Both the position numbers and the translations under genes were made by a program. This document shows positions 21,601-28,575 of a DNA stretch of 64,000 nucleotides, piece by piece. Position 1 is the first letter of the stretch. Each line of letters begins with the position of its first letter. The notes beneath the pieces were generated by a model. It was not told the DNA's origin and made no database searches. It worked only from the letters and a program-made list of their open reading frames with translations. The stretch is from Paenibacillus tritici (GTDB taxonomy: Bacteria; Bacillota; Bacilli; Paenibacillales; Paenibacillaceae), in NCBI RefSeq assembly GCF_013204885.1, contig NZ_JABMKX010000017.1, forward strand, positions 62,001 through 126,000. The letters are read 5' to 3'.

Positions 21601-24391
21601 GACAGGCGTATATGCCAATGTTCCGGAGATTTCAGTGAATGTAGCAGGAAAAAACGTCCTAACAGGCGCGCTGGTCGGCTACAACTTCCGGGATGGCAAA
21701 ATTGTTGGTTCATCGTACACAGGCACGCTGCCTGCCGTAGGTCATAATGCAGGTGCAGCCGCAGCTGCCGTAGGTACAGCAGCGGTTAATCCGCTGAGTT
21801 CCGGACGATGGAATCTGGATGTGGATACCTCCTTCCTGCACGATCTGACGGATGCAACCATTACGGTGCAGACTCCGCTGCAGCTTGCAGGGGCAGTCCT
21901 GTTCTATAACGAGACCGGGCTGAATTATTACAAGCTGTTCAACAGAACTGCTGAAGATAAGCCGGAGCTGGCAACCATCCTGCTCGGGGCGGATATCCAT
22001 CTGGCCGGAAGCCCTTGGACTGCGTTCGACAGCTTTAAGGGAGTATTGGACGGTCAAGGTCATACGCTCAGCGGACTTACACTGAGATCCTCAGAGCAGC
22101 AGACTGCCGGATTCATTAGAGAAAACTACGGTCAGCTTCTGAATGTTAACTTTACGGGAGCGGATGTTTCCGGCGCAGTGAATTCCGGTGTTGCTGCCGG
22201 AATCAACCACACAGGCGCAGTCATCCAGAATGTGAAGGCCAGCGGTTCCGTAACTGGCAGTGCTGCCGCAGGCGGAGTAGCAGGCTTGAATCAAGGCCTC
22301 ATTGAGAAGTCTGTGAATGAAGGCGTTACTCTCTCGGGACAGGGCCGTAAAGGCGGAATCGCCGGCCGTAATGCCGGAGTGATTCACCAGGCCGTGTCCA
22401 AAGGAAATATTGATGCTACGGCCACACTGGCGGTCGGCGGCATCGCCGGTGAGAACAGTGCGGAAGGGACAATCACCGAGTCGATGGTCTATGGCGATGT
22501 CCATGTGGCTTCGGCCCAGGCTATCGCTGGCGGGATCAGCGGTCTGAACGCGGGAGCGATCAAGAACAGCTATTCTGCCGGAGCAGTTACCGCAGAAGGC
22601 ATGTCTACCGCATGGGCTGGCGGCATCGCCGGTCTGGCGGAGAGCGGAACCATTACTTCTTCCCTGAATACGGGAGAAGTGAAGGCCGGAGTGAAAGGCA
22701 AGATTCTGCCGCTGCAGGCCTTCTTTGGAGGGATTGCCGGACAGAAATCGGACCAGGCAACCATCAGCGGGTCCTTGTTCAACAGACAAATGCTGAAGAA
22801 TAATATTGCTTTCTACAATTTGGATGGACAGGCGGTAGCCGGCAACAGCAGCAGTGCCATGGGGCTTACGGGCACCGAGCTGACCGGTGCGAATCTCCCG
22901 GCAGGTCTGGAATCTGGAATCTGGAAGGCGCAGAGCACTTTCTATCCCGTACTTCTGGCCTTTGATGGAACAGAGGAAGGAACCCTGGCTTCAGCGGCTG
23001 TAATTCTGAACCCGCAGGATCTGATTAACCGCGTGGGTTCGGCATTTAACTTGAGCAGCGGCGGAGCACTCTCCTGGAGTGCTGATCACTCTAAGGCTGA
23101 AGTGGACGGTGCTGCAGGAAGCCTGAAATCAGGCGGCAGCGCAGTACTGAAGGCAACAGCAGGCGGACAGAGCAGAAGTATTGCCATCAATACGGCTGCA
23201 CTCCAGTACCCTAGCTTGGCAACTGCACCAACGGCAACGCCAGCGGATAAGAATTTCACCAGTGAAGTGAAGGTGGAACTGGCAACAGGCGAGCAGGGAG
23301 GAAGTATCTACTATACACTGGACGGTACGAATCCTACCGAAGCATCGAATCTGTACAGCGAAGCTATTGTTCTAAAGAGCACTACGACGGTTAAAGCAAT
23401 TACTATTGTTCCAGGCAAAGAATACAGTCCGGCTGCAACCTGGACCTGGACGCTTGTAGTACCTAATCCCGGCCCTGGCTCTGGCTCTGGCCCTGGTCCT
23501 GGCAGCCCCGGGGGCCCTGGACCTGTTGCTCCGGCTCCGAGTCCAACACTTGAGCCTGTAACCCCGGCGATTACTGCTATTGCAGGCGGATCGACGGTGA
23601 ATGGTGACAGTGAAGCTCCGGTCAAGATCGTGAGGAACAGCAAGCTGAAGCTTACCGCTCCAGAAGGCCAGACGATCTACTACACAACAGACGGAAGCAT
23701 TCCGACTACCAAGAGTACCAAATACACTGGTGAGCTGATGATCACCAAGAGTATGACGATCAAAGCGATCACAGATAAAGACGCTACTGTGATTACCATT
23801 GAGTATGTGGTGGAGAATGCCAAGTACAGCCTGAAACAGAATAGCGGAGAGATTAAGTATATCGCAGCTTATCCGAATGGCCTGTTCATGCCTAATGCGG
23901 CCATTACCAGATATGAGCTGATCCAGTCGCTGGCTCCGCTGCTTGATATGGAAGAAGTGAATGTGGGCAACCTGTTCAATGATGTGAATGCCGAGAATGA
24001 GTCCCTAAGCGGATTCTTCGCTTCGGCGGGAATTATTGAAGGTTACCCGGACGGCGGGTTTGGCGGAACCAAGGGCTTGACCCGGGCTGAATTCTCCAAA
24101 ATCATGACTACGGTGCTGAAGCTCGATGTTACTCAGGCCGGAGCTGCGAAGCAGAAGGATATGCGCGGACACTGGGCGGAGAAATATGTCAATGCCTTGT
24201 CCCAGGCAGGTTATGTGCAAGGCTTCCCTGACGGAACCTTCAAGCCGGGAACACCGATTACCCGTGCGCAGGCGGTAGTGCTGATCAACCGGATTGCCGG
24301 GACGAAGAAGCTGAATGTTACGGCTGTGCGGTTCAAGGATCTTCCGGCTACCCACTGGGCTTACAAAGACATCATGTCGGCTGTGAAATAA
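15668..24391 (+). CDS. Giant GLUG-repeat surface protein with CHB_HEX and SLH domains
   Basis: 2907 residues; ATG start preceded by a GGTGGTG site. The signal peptide is MALKRKSWIGYLLALAVIVV with cleavage near MAKA-DP. Most of the protein (about residues 60-2400) is a very long series of short Gly-rich repeats of the form GGIAGYN-x-G-x-I, which match the GLUG motif and imply an extended beta-solenoid. Two YYTLDGTNPT/YYTTDGSIPT segments (about 2520-2600 and 2630-2720) resemble the chitobiase/beta-hexosaminidase C-terminal domain, separated by a Pro/Gly/Ser linker. SLH domains follow from about 2724; the last (FKDLPATHWAYKDIM) stops after its first half. It should be a wall-anchored fibre or adhesin. 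No catalytic site is apparent. It shares the operon with the two preceding giant genes and the protease after it. Confidence 0.9.
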   Translation: MALKRKSWIGYLLALAVIVVAAVAGGIMAKADPQTWDSTADTRWYVPTNDTFKIKNAEELAGVAKLVNEGTVNGLSGKILEITDNLNLSAYQWLPIGTAEHPFRGTLITEGGLMKTISGMNVVQSLSYQGLVGNMEGGTVGGLNFDTGSITVTGVTYDVYAGSAVGKMSGSSIVFDITNHINISTHASPYHSFTGGIVGMGEGMISNSINNGTVTAQGSADIGGIMGYGDSRGIIIKKVVNHGAILAQGTDSSVLTAGGIAGHTTGSLRLNDEDTPIINTAPVTIAGGNQVAAGGIVGKVDNTVVFSNMTTNNGAITVNAAAAVNTAAGALVGATGTVASEAASITFVNTAPVTNNGGKNVYTGGIAGYTGSTFTWTNPYVNTQKVTATGSENVATGGFVGYAAGGLVTSNATAGVFKNEELISVNGGKGVYTGGIAGYDAGGNITQASSTGALNVKGTADVYTGGIVGYEVGGTIASSVTGKTEGEHLNITSDGTIGGIAGYLEGSLNNSSIKYATLQVTSAGGIAGGIAGNAQGTMNGITAGDAASAGYSTLILKAAVAGPADSQDNITFGGLVGVNTKPLVLTGGKAARISFLNEAGRSGYIIGGAAGKLNADAVIGSAAVPVEVQDLRTELKADKVSFGGGAGHNSAAQFNGHTNRIDIKATGAAVKAGGMFGENHSAAASPYNHAENVVITATGADNQLGGNTGLNAGQLVNATVTQLSIEAKGVRAEAAGIAGHSEGAADAAERAGITSAVLNVPGDEPMITLSAVESKAGAIVGAAATTDITAPEVNAEDGALMLIQAQAAKPSVGGLAGALENSSIISDSKIVNVENMLILVAPAATDAYIGGIVGYNEASRLERLAGSAVSLTLNAPRASAGGVAGYNHGSTSGVIANTYISALNLKANAGAVSSYVGGVVGLNAAQSVDPVLNPVTSVSTIQNTRTLGTVSAVSANAIVGGMVGENRSLIANNSITDKITVISRGDSSVIGGLAGVNTTSGILYYTYSNANLTIEGTGTHAGGLAGENSGAVIGSYVDIDVTGSAKGTAGASVYLGGLIGRNTAGTVEQSYSSSKVTANNVYTIVGGLVGEHSGGTIKNSYVAKSVNAANNNSYAGGFIGRITNGKVSNAYSAAEVTVAKDKSAYAGGFAGRYDNANKELLYKSYYIKDEALNINSDLPDFAEGNHRWLNVHVRLTTILSETLKDRTVFPGLSGWDFEGAWKYGSLSAVYRYPEVNRIANTGGDNGNNVNANINWYMKDKDAIGFQITSEAELAGLAGIVNGTIAGVDAFDFADRTVTVMNPIHIQSKQWVPIGDKEAKPFEGTFEGNSHLIDGLTLQPVYTHSGLFGVIGAKAVVQNINLEPLSVAGNGYTGVLAGTNLGTVNNVDLKLLGGVKVSGGIVGGIIGQNSGSITGLQLTLDGGSRIETIAEGGIAGGIIGDNTADITAGTYVIHDKDGSIGSAADHAIIGGIVGVQNGDVTGLALEVNSRYRISSTGIESTVGGLIGHYESGQAADLTVTFADGTLEARGLDSILGGMIGQSDAGNSIRKVTVTGSGSGVQLTSGGTAGGVVGVKKGRLGGMLARSADNGSSFDMEHAAVEGVKLATTGDSLKAVLGGIAGSATHTAINDVRFKASLQAAGEVITAGGILGVSDNSILYHAESSPDLQAAAKSGEVAVGGIAGSISAEDIHQGFDFGKAYPLYKGIYIANVHNGTITVTGADHSADLYAGGLTGKNTNTSIYSSEVASDVKVTGGNTVNAGGVAGYSSGIIVDTIVRSGMHADNNRVNNVGGLVGRGAGGEIHYSKVIAGSGEEITVGSAVTLGQSVPATRAGGVIGMGDAVKITHSHTDIPVLITDTNQDNTIYAGGFAGLLGENGTVAGQIQTSYATGKLNVSGRLGSYVGGFAGSADHYSITDSYASGELSNTGFDTRSGGFAAAVERSGSISNSYALQSKISTVGVKSSTRSYNGGFAGYNDGTLTGVYANVPEISVNVAGKNVLTGALVGYNFRDGKIVGSSYTGTLPAVGHNAGAAAAAVGTAAVNPLSSGRWNLDVDTSFLHDLTDATITVQTPLQLAGAVLFYNETGLNYYKLFNRTAEDKPELATILLGADIHLAGSPWTAFDSFKGVLDGQGHTLSGLTLRSSEQQTAGFIRENYGQLLNVNFTGADVSGAVNSGVAAGINHTGAVIQNVKASGSVTGSAAAGGVAGLNQGLIEKSVNEGVTLSGQGRKGGIAGRNAGVIHQAVSKGNIDATATLAVGGIAGENSAEGTITESMVYGDVHVASAQAIAGGISGLNAGAIKNSYSAGAVTAEGMSTAWAGGIAGLAESGTITSSLNTGEVKAGVKGKILPLQAFFGGIAGQKSDQATISGSLFNRQMLKNNIAFYNLDGQAVAGNSSSAMGLTGTELTGANLPAGLESGIWKAQSTFYPVLLAFDGTEEGTLASAAVILNPQDLINRVGSAFNLSSGGALSWSADHSKAEVDGAAGSLKSGGSAVLKATAGGQSRSIAINTAALQYPSLATAPTATPADKNFTSEVKVELATGEQGGSIYYTLDGTNPTEASNLYSEAIVLKSTTTVKAITIVPGKEYSPAATWTWTLVVPNPGPGSGSGPGPGSPGGPGPVAPAPSPTLEPVTPAITAIAGGSTVNGDSEAPVKIVRNSKLKLTAPEGQTIYYTTDGSIPTTKSTKYTGELMITKSMTIKAITDKDATVITIEYVVENAKYSLKQNSGEIKYIAAYPNGLFMPNAAITRYELIQSLAPLLDMEEVNVGNLFNDVNAENESLSGFFASAGIIEGYPDGGFGGTKGLTRAEFSKIMTTVLKLDVTQAGAAKQKDMRGHWAEKYVNALSQAGYVQGFPDGTFKPGTPITRAQAVVLINRIAGTKKLNVTAVRFKDLPATHWAYKDIMSAVK

Positions 24392-24421
24392 CAGTAATTC
24401 ATAGGTGAAGGAGGTTGGCGG

Positions 24422-25108
24422 ATGAAAACAAAGCTGCTTGCCGTAAGCCTGATTTTCTCATTGATCTCGGCGGTGCTTTTCTACTCAGACACTACCAGCG
24501 CCGATACACCATATGTGTATAACGCCGAACAAAGCTACGGAATTGCGAGTCAGGCCATGTTCTATCTGCGTGTGCTGAAAAGCGACGGTACAGCCAGCTC
24601 CACCGGGACAGGAGTTATCCTGTCCCCGGATGGAACAGCGGCAACGGCGTATCATGTGGTCAAAGGCGCGCAGCGGATCGAAGGGGTCATGGCGGACGGA
24701 AGTCTTATCAGTCCGATTAAAGTCACCAAGTTCGATGAGCTTAAGGATGTGGCGGTGCTTGAACTGCCGGGTCCTGCTGCAATGAAGCAAAAGGGCAATG
24801 CCTATGCATATCTTCCGCTGCGCAAGAGCGCAGTGAAGCATGGTGAAGCTGTGTTTGCCCTTGGCTATCCGCTTAAGAATACGGCGATCATCACAGAGGG
24901 CATTGTCAATACACCAGCTGCGGACATTAACGGCCGAAGCCGGATACTGGCTTCGGCCCAGGTGGCCAGCGGAATGTCGGGAGGTCCGCTGCTGGATTCG
25001 CATGGCGAGCTTGCCGGTATCATCTCCGGCTCCCTGCGGACCATGAACAACATTCATTTGGTTGTGAATATGGAGGATCTGCGCAGCTTGCTGCCCGCAT
25101 CCTTCTGA
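24422..25108 (+). CDS. Small secreted trypsin-like serine protease (S1/HtrA-like)
   Basis: 228 residues; the ATG sits after a GAAGGAGG site. The N-terminus is a signal peptide with a hydrophobic core to about residue 20. A catalytic triad is visible: His78 in TAYHVVKG, Asp109 in LKDVAVLEL, and Ser186 in SGMSGGPLLD. The order and surroundings are those of HtrA/trypsin-like peptidases (S1C-type), but there is no PDZ domain and the protein is about the size of the bare protease fold. It lies about 30 bases after the third giant surface gene and is followed by a strong terminator, so it is the last gene of that operon. This suggests processing or quality control of the exported giant proteins, which is inference. 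Confidence 0.88.
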   Translation: MKTKLLAVSLIFSLISAVLFYSDTTSADTPYVYNAEQSYGIASQAMFYLRVLKSDGTASSTGTGVILSPDGTAATAYHVVKGAQRIEGVMADGSLISPIKVTKFDELKDVAVLELPGPAAMKQKGNAYAYLPLRKSAVKHGEAVFALGYPLKNTAIITEGIVNTPAADINGRSRILASAQVASGMSGGPLLDSHGELAGIISGSLRTMNNIHLVVNMEDLRSLLPASF

Positions 25109-25165
25109 GTCTAAGAAAGACCAGAAGCAGCTGAACCTTAAGGCTGCAACATAATATTGACTGTG

Positions 25166-25212
25166 GCTGTCCTCTGACGTTTCTTGGGAAACGCAGGGAC
25201 AGCACTTTTTTT
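25166..25212 (+). terminator. Terminator of the surface-protein operon
   Basis: The outer arms GCTGTCC/GGACAGC and inner arms CGTTTC/GAAACG enclose a short loop and are followed by seven T residues at 25206-25212. Confidence 0.88.
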
Positions 25213-25270
25213 AGAGTGAAGTCTACGGATGTATTCGGCAAGTCCCGCTATGGAAGGAGGAGGAACCCTA

Positions 25271-25633
25271 ATGATTAAGGCATATTTGCTGGACGTGAAC
25301 CAGACGGATCTCTATAAGCTCTCATCCATGCTGCAGCACACCGGCAAGGTGACTGTGATTGGCATGTCAGCCTATCCCCAGAATGTCGTGGACCAAATTG
25401 TCCTGCTGCAGCCCGATGTGCTGTTTCTGGATCTTCAGCTGCCCGGCCAGCAAGGAGTCGTTGTAGCTGAGCTTGTGAAAAGGAGGCTGCCGGATATTCA
25501 GATCGTGGTTGTCACAGAGACCAAGCAGCATGCCCTGTGGGCCTTCGACCAGAATATTGCGGATTATGTATTGAAGCCGCTCGAGGAGGTCCGGCTGGGC
25601 CAGTCGCTGGAACGGCTGCGCAAGGGAGGCTGA
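25271..25633 (+). CDS. Single-domain (receiver-only) response regulator
   Basis: 120 residues from the ATG at 25271, chosen because AAGGAGGAGG precedes it; the open frame continues upstream to 25229 but without a better site. The fold is a CheY-like receiver: Asp8 in YLLDVN, the likely phospho-acceptor Asp54 in LFLDLQLPG, Thr82 and Lys102 in DYVLKPLEE. The usual pair of acidic residues at the first strand is reduced to one (LDVN instead of DD), which could weaken metal binding. There is no output domain and no kinase next to it, so it probably acts by protein-protein contact or as a phosphate sink. It stands alone between the surface operon terminator and the aminotransferase gene. Confidence 0.8.
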   Translation: MIKAYLLDVNQTDLYKLSSMLQHTGKVTVIGMSAYPQNVVDQIVLLQPDVLFLDLQLPGQQGVVVAELVKRRLPDIQIVVVTETKQHALWAFDQNIADYVLKPLEEVRLGQSLERLRKGG

Positions 25634-25741
25634 AGCGGACGCTGTAGAAGGCTCTATCTCCGCTAGCATGGAACCAGGGTGCCGGAAATCTCCGCCCATG
25701 TTACAATAAACGGACAAGCAGAAAGGATGGGGTGATTTTAG

Positions 25742-26920
25742 TTGAAGTATGATTTTAACCGTATCATTGACCGCCGCAATACCCGTTCCTACAAATGGGA
25801 CCAGTCCGAGCAGCTGTTCGGAGACAAGGAGATTCTTCCGCTTTGGGTGGCAGATATGGACTTCGAGAGCCCTCCTGCCGTGAAGGAAGCGATTCTGCGC
25901 CGTGTGCAGCAAGGAGTATACGGCTATAGCGTGACGGGTGACTCCTACAAAGAAGCGATTGTGGGCTGGTACCGCAGACGCCATGACTGGGAGATTCAGC
26001 CGGAATGGATCTCGGATTCCCCGGGGATTGTAACCTCGCTCAGCCTGTCCGTGGAGCTGTTCAGTCAGCCGGGCGATCAGGTAATTCTGCAGTCGCCGGT
26101 ATACTACCCGTTCTATGATGTCATCCGCATGAATGACCGCAAGGTCGCCGTCAACCCGTTGAAGCTCGAAGCAGGCCAGTATGTGATGGATTATGTCCAG
26201 CTGGAAGAGCTGATGTCCGGCGGTGCGAAGCTGCTGCTGCTGTGCAATCCGCATAATCCGGGCGGCAGAGTATGGGGACGGGAAGAACTGCTGCGTCTGG
26301 GAGAGCTGTGCCTGCGGTACGGGGTAACGGTGATCTCAGATGAGATTCATTGCGATATGATCATGCCGGGACACAAGCATATCCCGTTTGCTTCCCTGTC
26401 GCCGGAGCTGTCCGATATTACACTGACCACACTGGCAGCAACCAAGACCTTCAATCTGCCGGGTCTGCAGACCTCGTATATCGTAACCTCCAATGCGGAG
26501 CTGAAGCGCAAATTCGACTACAAGCTGAAGACGCTTAGCCTGCATATGTCCCCGTTCTTCTCGCCGGAGGCTGTAGAGGCCGCTTATAATGAAGGCGAAG
26601 AATGGCTGGATGAGCTGGTGCAGCATATCAGCGGCAATGCAGAGTATGCCGTCCGCTACCTCGCAGAGCATCTTCCGCAGGTGCAGCCGATGAAGCCTGA
26701 AGCGACCTATCTGCTATGGATCGACTGCCGTTCGCTTGGACTCGATTCGGACGGGCTAAAGCAGCTGATGTACCGTGAGGCGAAGGTGGCCTTTAACGAA
26801 GGGTCTGTGTTCGGAACGGAAGGGCAAGGCCATCTGCGGATTAATCTCGCTTGCCCGCGTTCCCTTCTGGCCGAGGCGCTGGAGCGGTTCGTCCGGGCGG
26901 CTGCTGCTTATGTGAAATAG
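25742..26920 (+). CDS. patB: PatB/MalY-type PLP-dependent aminotransferase / C-S lyase
   Basis: 392 residues starting at a TTG preceded by AAAGGATGGGGTG; the nearby ATG is out of frame. The N-terminus (FNRIIDRRNTRSYKWD, then LPLWVADMDF) and the sequence YGYS are hallmarks of the MalY/PatB branch of fold-type I PLP enzymes. The PLP-lysine is probably Lys235 in LAATKTFNLPG, with Asp200 in ISDEIHCD contacting the pyridine nitrogen. Members cleave cystathionine or cysteine S-conjugates or act as aminotransferases; which reaction applies here is unknown. It appears to be a single-gene unit with its own terminator. Confidence 0.88.
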   Translation: MKYDFNRIIDRRNTRSYKWDQSEQLFGDKEILPLWVADMDFESPPAVKEAILRRVQQGVYGYSVTGDSYKEAIVGWYRRRHDWEIQPEWISDSPGIVTSLSLSVELFSQPGDQVILQSPVYYPFYDVIRMNDRKVAVNPLKLEAGQYVMDYVQLEELMSGGAKLLLLCNPHNPGGRVWGREELLRLGELCLRYGVTVISDEIHCDMIMPGHKHIPFASLSPELSDITLTTLAATKTFNLPGLQTSYIVTSNAELKRKFDYKLKTLSLHMSPFFSPEAVEAAYNEGEEWLDELVQHISGNAEYAVRYLAEHLPQVQPMKPEATYLLWIDCRSLGLDSDGLKQLMYREAKVAFNEGSVFGTEGQGHLRINLACPRSLLAEALERFVRAAAAYVK

Positions 26921-26957
26921 ATATTGCCGCGCATATAATGGTACCGCTAATAGTTAC

Positions 26958-27004
26958 CGCCGTTTTCCTCTTGAACATTCTGTTCGGGGGAGCGGCGTTT
27001 TTTT
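26958..27004 (+). terminator. Terminator after patB
   Basis: The stem CGCCG/CGGCG, extended by an inner GAAC/GTTC pair, is followed by seven T residues at 26998-27004. Confidence 0.75.
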
Positions 27005-27024
27005 GTTTTTTGCCAGGGGAACCT

Positions 27025-27125
27025 CCTGCAATTACTGCAACAATCCATGCTGCGGGGCATCAGTCTAGCCGGAATCCTGCACAAACTGCAACAATCTGCT
27101 CTAACTCCCTCCCCCAACTCGCTCC
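27025..27125. repeat. Two-unit 51-bp repeat (TGCA-N5-TGCA type)
   Basis: CCTGCAATTACTGCAACAAT at 27025 and CCTGCACAAACTGCAACAAT at 27076 are exactly 51 bases apart. Both hold the TGCA-N5-TGCA hairpin seed and the ACAAT tail of the array at 46.5 kb, so this is a short array of the same family. Confidence 0.7.
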
Positions 27126-27145
27126 TCACTTCTAATATATTCATC

Positions 27146-27355
27146 TATATAAGAAGCACTAAAGAAAATAACAAAAAGCAAGAGAAGCGAAGGGGAAATT
27201 TGGAACTGTAGGAGCGGTAGCGACCGCCTTTGTCCCCGGATTTCCACCGCGAACAGTGGTTTAAATCAAGAAATCTGGGGACAACAGCGGCCGGAAGTCC
27301 AAATGTTCACCGCAGTGACGCCAAGCTTCAAGTTCAACTCTTAAGTGCGTCTTAT
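27146..27355. repeat. MITE-like element, copy A (long form, 210 bp)
   Basis: The left end TATATAAGAAGCACTAAAG and the reverse complement of the right end CTTAAGTGCGTCTTAT form near-perfect terminal inverted repeats. Copies B (32380-32482) and C (34677-34790) share both ends and the right interior (AAGTCCAAATGTTCACCGC). Only this copy keeps a central hairpin module, TTGTCCCCGGATTT paired with AAATCTGGGGACAA, around 27230-27290. No transposase is encoded. Confidence 0.8.
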
Positions 27356-27479
27356 CTTCCATACTCTCTTATTGAGCAGACCCCAGACCCGTGATAAGAT
27401 GGGCAGTACGGCTGATAGAGTAAGTAGCTGATAGAGTATGTATAAGAGTAAGTATAAATAGAGAGTGGGAGAGATAGAG

Positions 27480-28433
27480 ATGAGCAGCAGAACCCGAATG
27501 ATTATTGATTGTGATACAGGAATAGATGATGCACTGGCGATTCTGTACGCGCTCCGGTCACCGGAGGTGGTGGTGGAGGGAATTACGACGGTGTTTGGCA
27601 ACATTGATGTGCAGCAGGCGGCAGATAACACGCTGCGGCTGCTTGCCCTGGCCAACCCGGGATATGAGATCCCGGTAGCGCTTGGGGCTTCCCGGGCGCT
27701 GGTGCGCGAGCTTACAGGCTTCTCCACCCATGTTCACGGGGAGAATGGCATTGGCGGCGTAGAGCTGCCCCCCGCCCGGCAGGTGCCGGTGCAGGAGACG
27801 GCGGCAGAATTCATTGTGCGGATGGCAGACGAGAATCCGGGAGAGCTGGTGCTGGTGACGCTCGGACGGCTGACCAACCTGTCTCTGGCTCTGGATCTGG
27901 ACCCGCAGCTGACCTCCAAGCTGAAGAAGGTTGTAGTGATGGGCGGCACGGTCTTTAAGCCGGGCAATGTTACGCCGGTTGCCGAAGCCAATCTGTGGGG
28001 CGACCCGGAAGCAGCCGACCGTGTATTCACCTCGGGACTGCCTGTCATGATGATAGGGCTGGATGTTACGCTTCAGACACGGATTACTTCAGAGCATGTG
28101 GAGCTGCTGAAGCGCCATGGGCGGGAAGAGAACAAGGCAGTGATAGACTTTATGGAAGAGTCGCTGCAATATTATTTCAACTTTTACCGAGAGGCCAACT
28201 ATCTGATCAACAGCGCTCCGCTGCATGATCCGCTGGCTCTGATGGCTGCCCTTCAGCCTGACTTAGTGACCTGCCGCAAGATGAAGGTTCGTGTAGAGCA
28301 TCAGGGCGCATTCACCTCCGGTATGGTGGTTGCTGATTTGCGGGCGCAGCCCAAGGAAGGACAGTTCATCGAGGTGGCGGTGGAGGTGGATGCAGAACGG
28401 GCGGTAGGTGTCTTTTTGAACACGTTCATGTAG
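27480..28433 (+). CDS. Inosine/uridine-preferring nucleoside hydrolase
   Basis: 317 residues from the ATG at 27480, preceded by GGGAGAG with six-base spacing; the frame opens earlier at a GTG (27465). The calcium-binding signature DxDxxxDD is present at the N-terminus (Asp10, Asp12, Asp16, Asp17 in IIDCDTGIDDA), followed by HGENGIGG and a VVMGG segment, all typical of the family. The enzyme hydrolyses the N-glycosidic bond of nucleosides, giving ribose and a free base, in cytoplasmic salvage. It stands alone, about 125 bases after MITE-like copy A, which could influence its promoter region. No terminator is evident downstream. Confidence 0.92.
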   Translation: MSSRTRMIIDCDTGIDDALAILYALRSPEVVVEGITTVFGNIDVQQAADNTLRLLALANPGYEIPVALGASRALVRELTGFSTHVHGENGIGGVELPPARQVPVQETAAEFIVRMADENPGELVLVTLGRLTNLSLALDLDPQLTSKLKKVVVMGGTVFKPGNVTPVAEANLWGDPEAADRVFTSGLPVMMIGLDVTLQTRITSEHVELLKRHGREENKAVIDFMEESLQYYFNFYREANYLINSAPLHDPLALMAALQPDLVTCRKMKVRVEHQGAFTSGMVVADLRAQPKEGQFIEVAVEVDAERAVGVFLNTFM

Positions 28434-28575
28434 GTGCAGGCGAACCCCGGACAGAGGAATCTCCTAATAGGTTACAATCTCTTAATTGCTATAATTATCT
28501 AGTTTGATAGAATAGTAGGGGATGTAAGGTATAAGAGATTCATAATCTATCTATTAGAGAATGGGGACCTAATGA

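Noticed and set aside
26973..26985. LexA (SOS) box GAAC-N5-GTTC
   Set aside because: The Bacillus-type box needs a four-base spacer, and the sequence is the inner part of the patB terminator stem.
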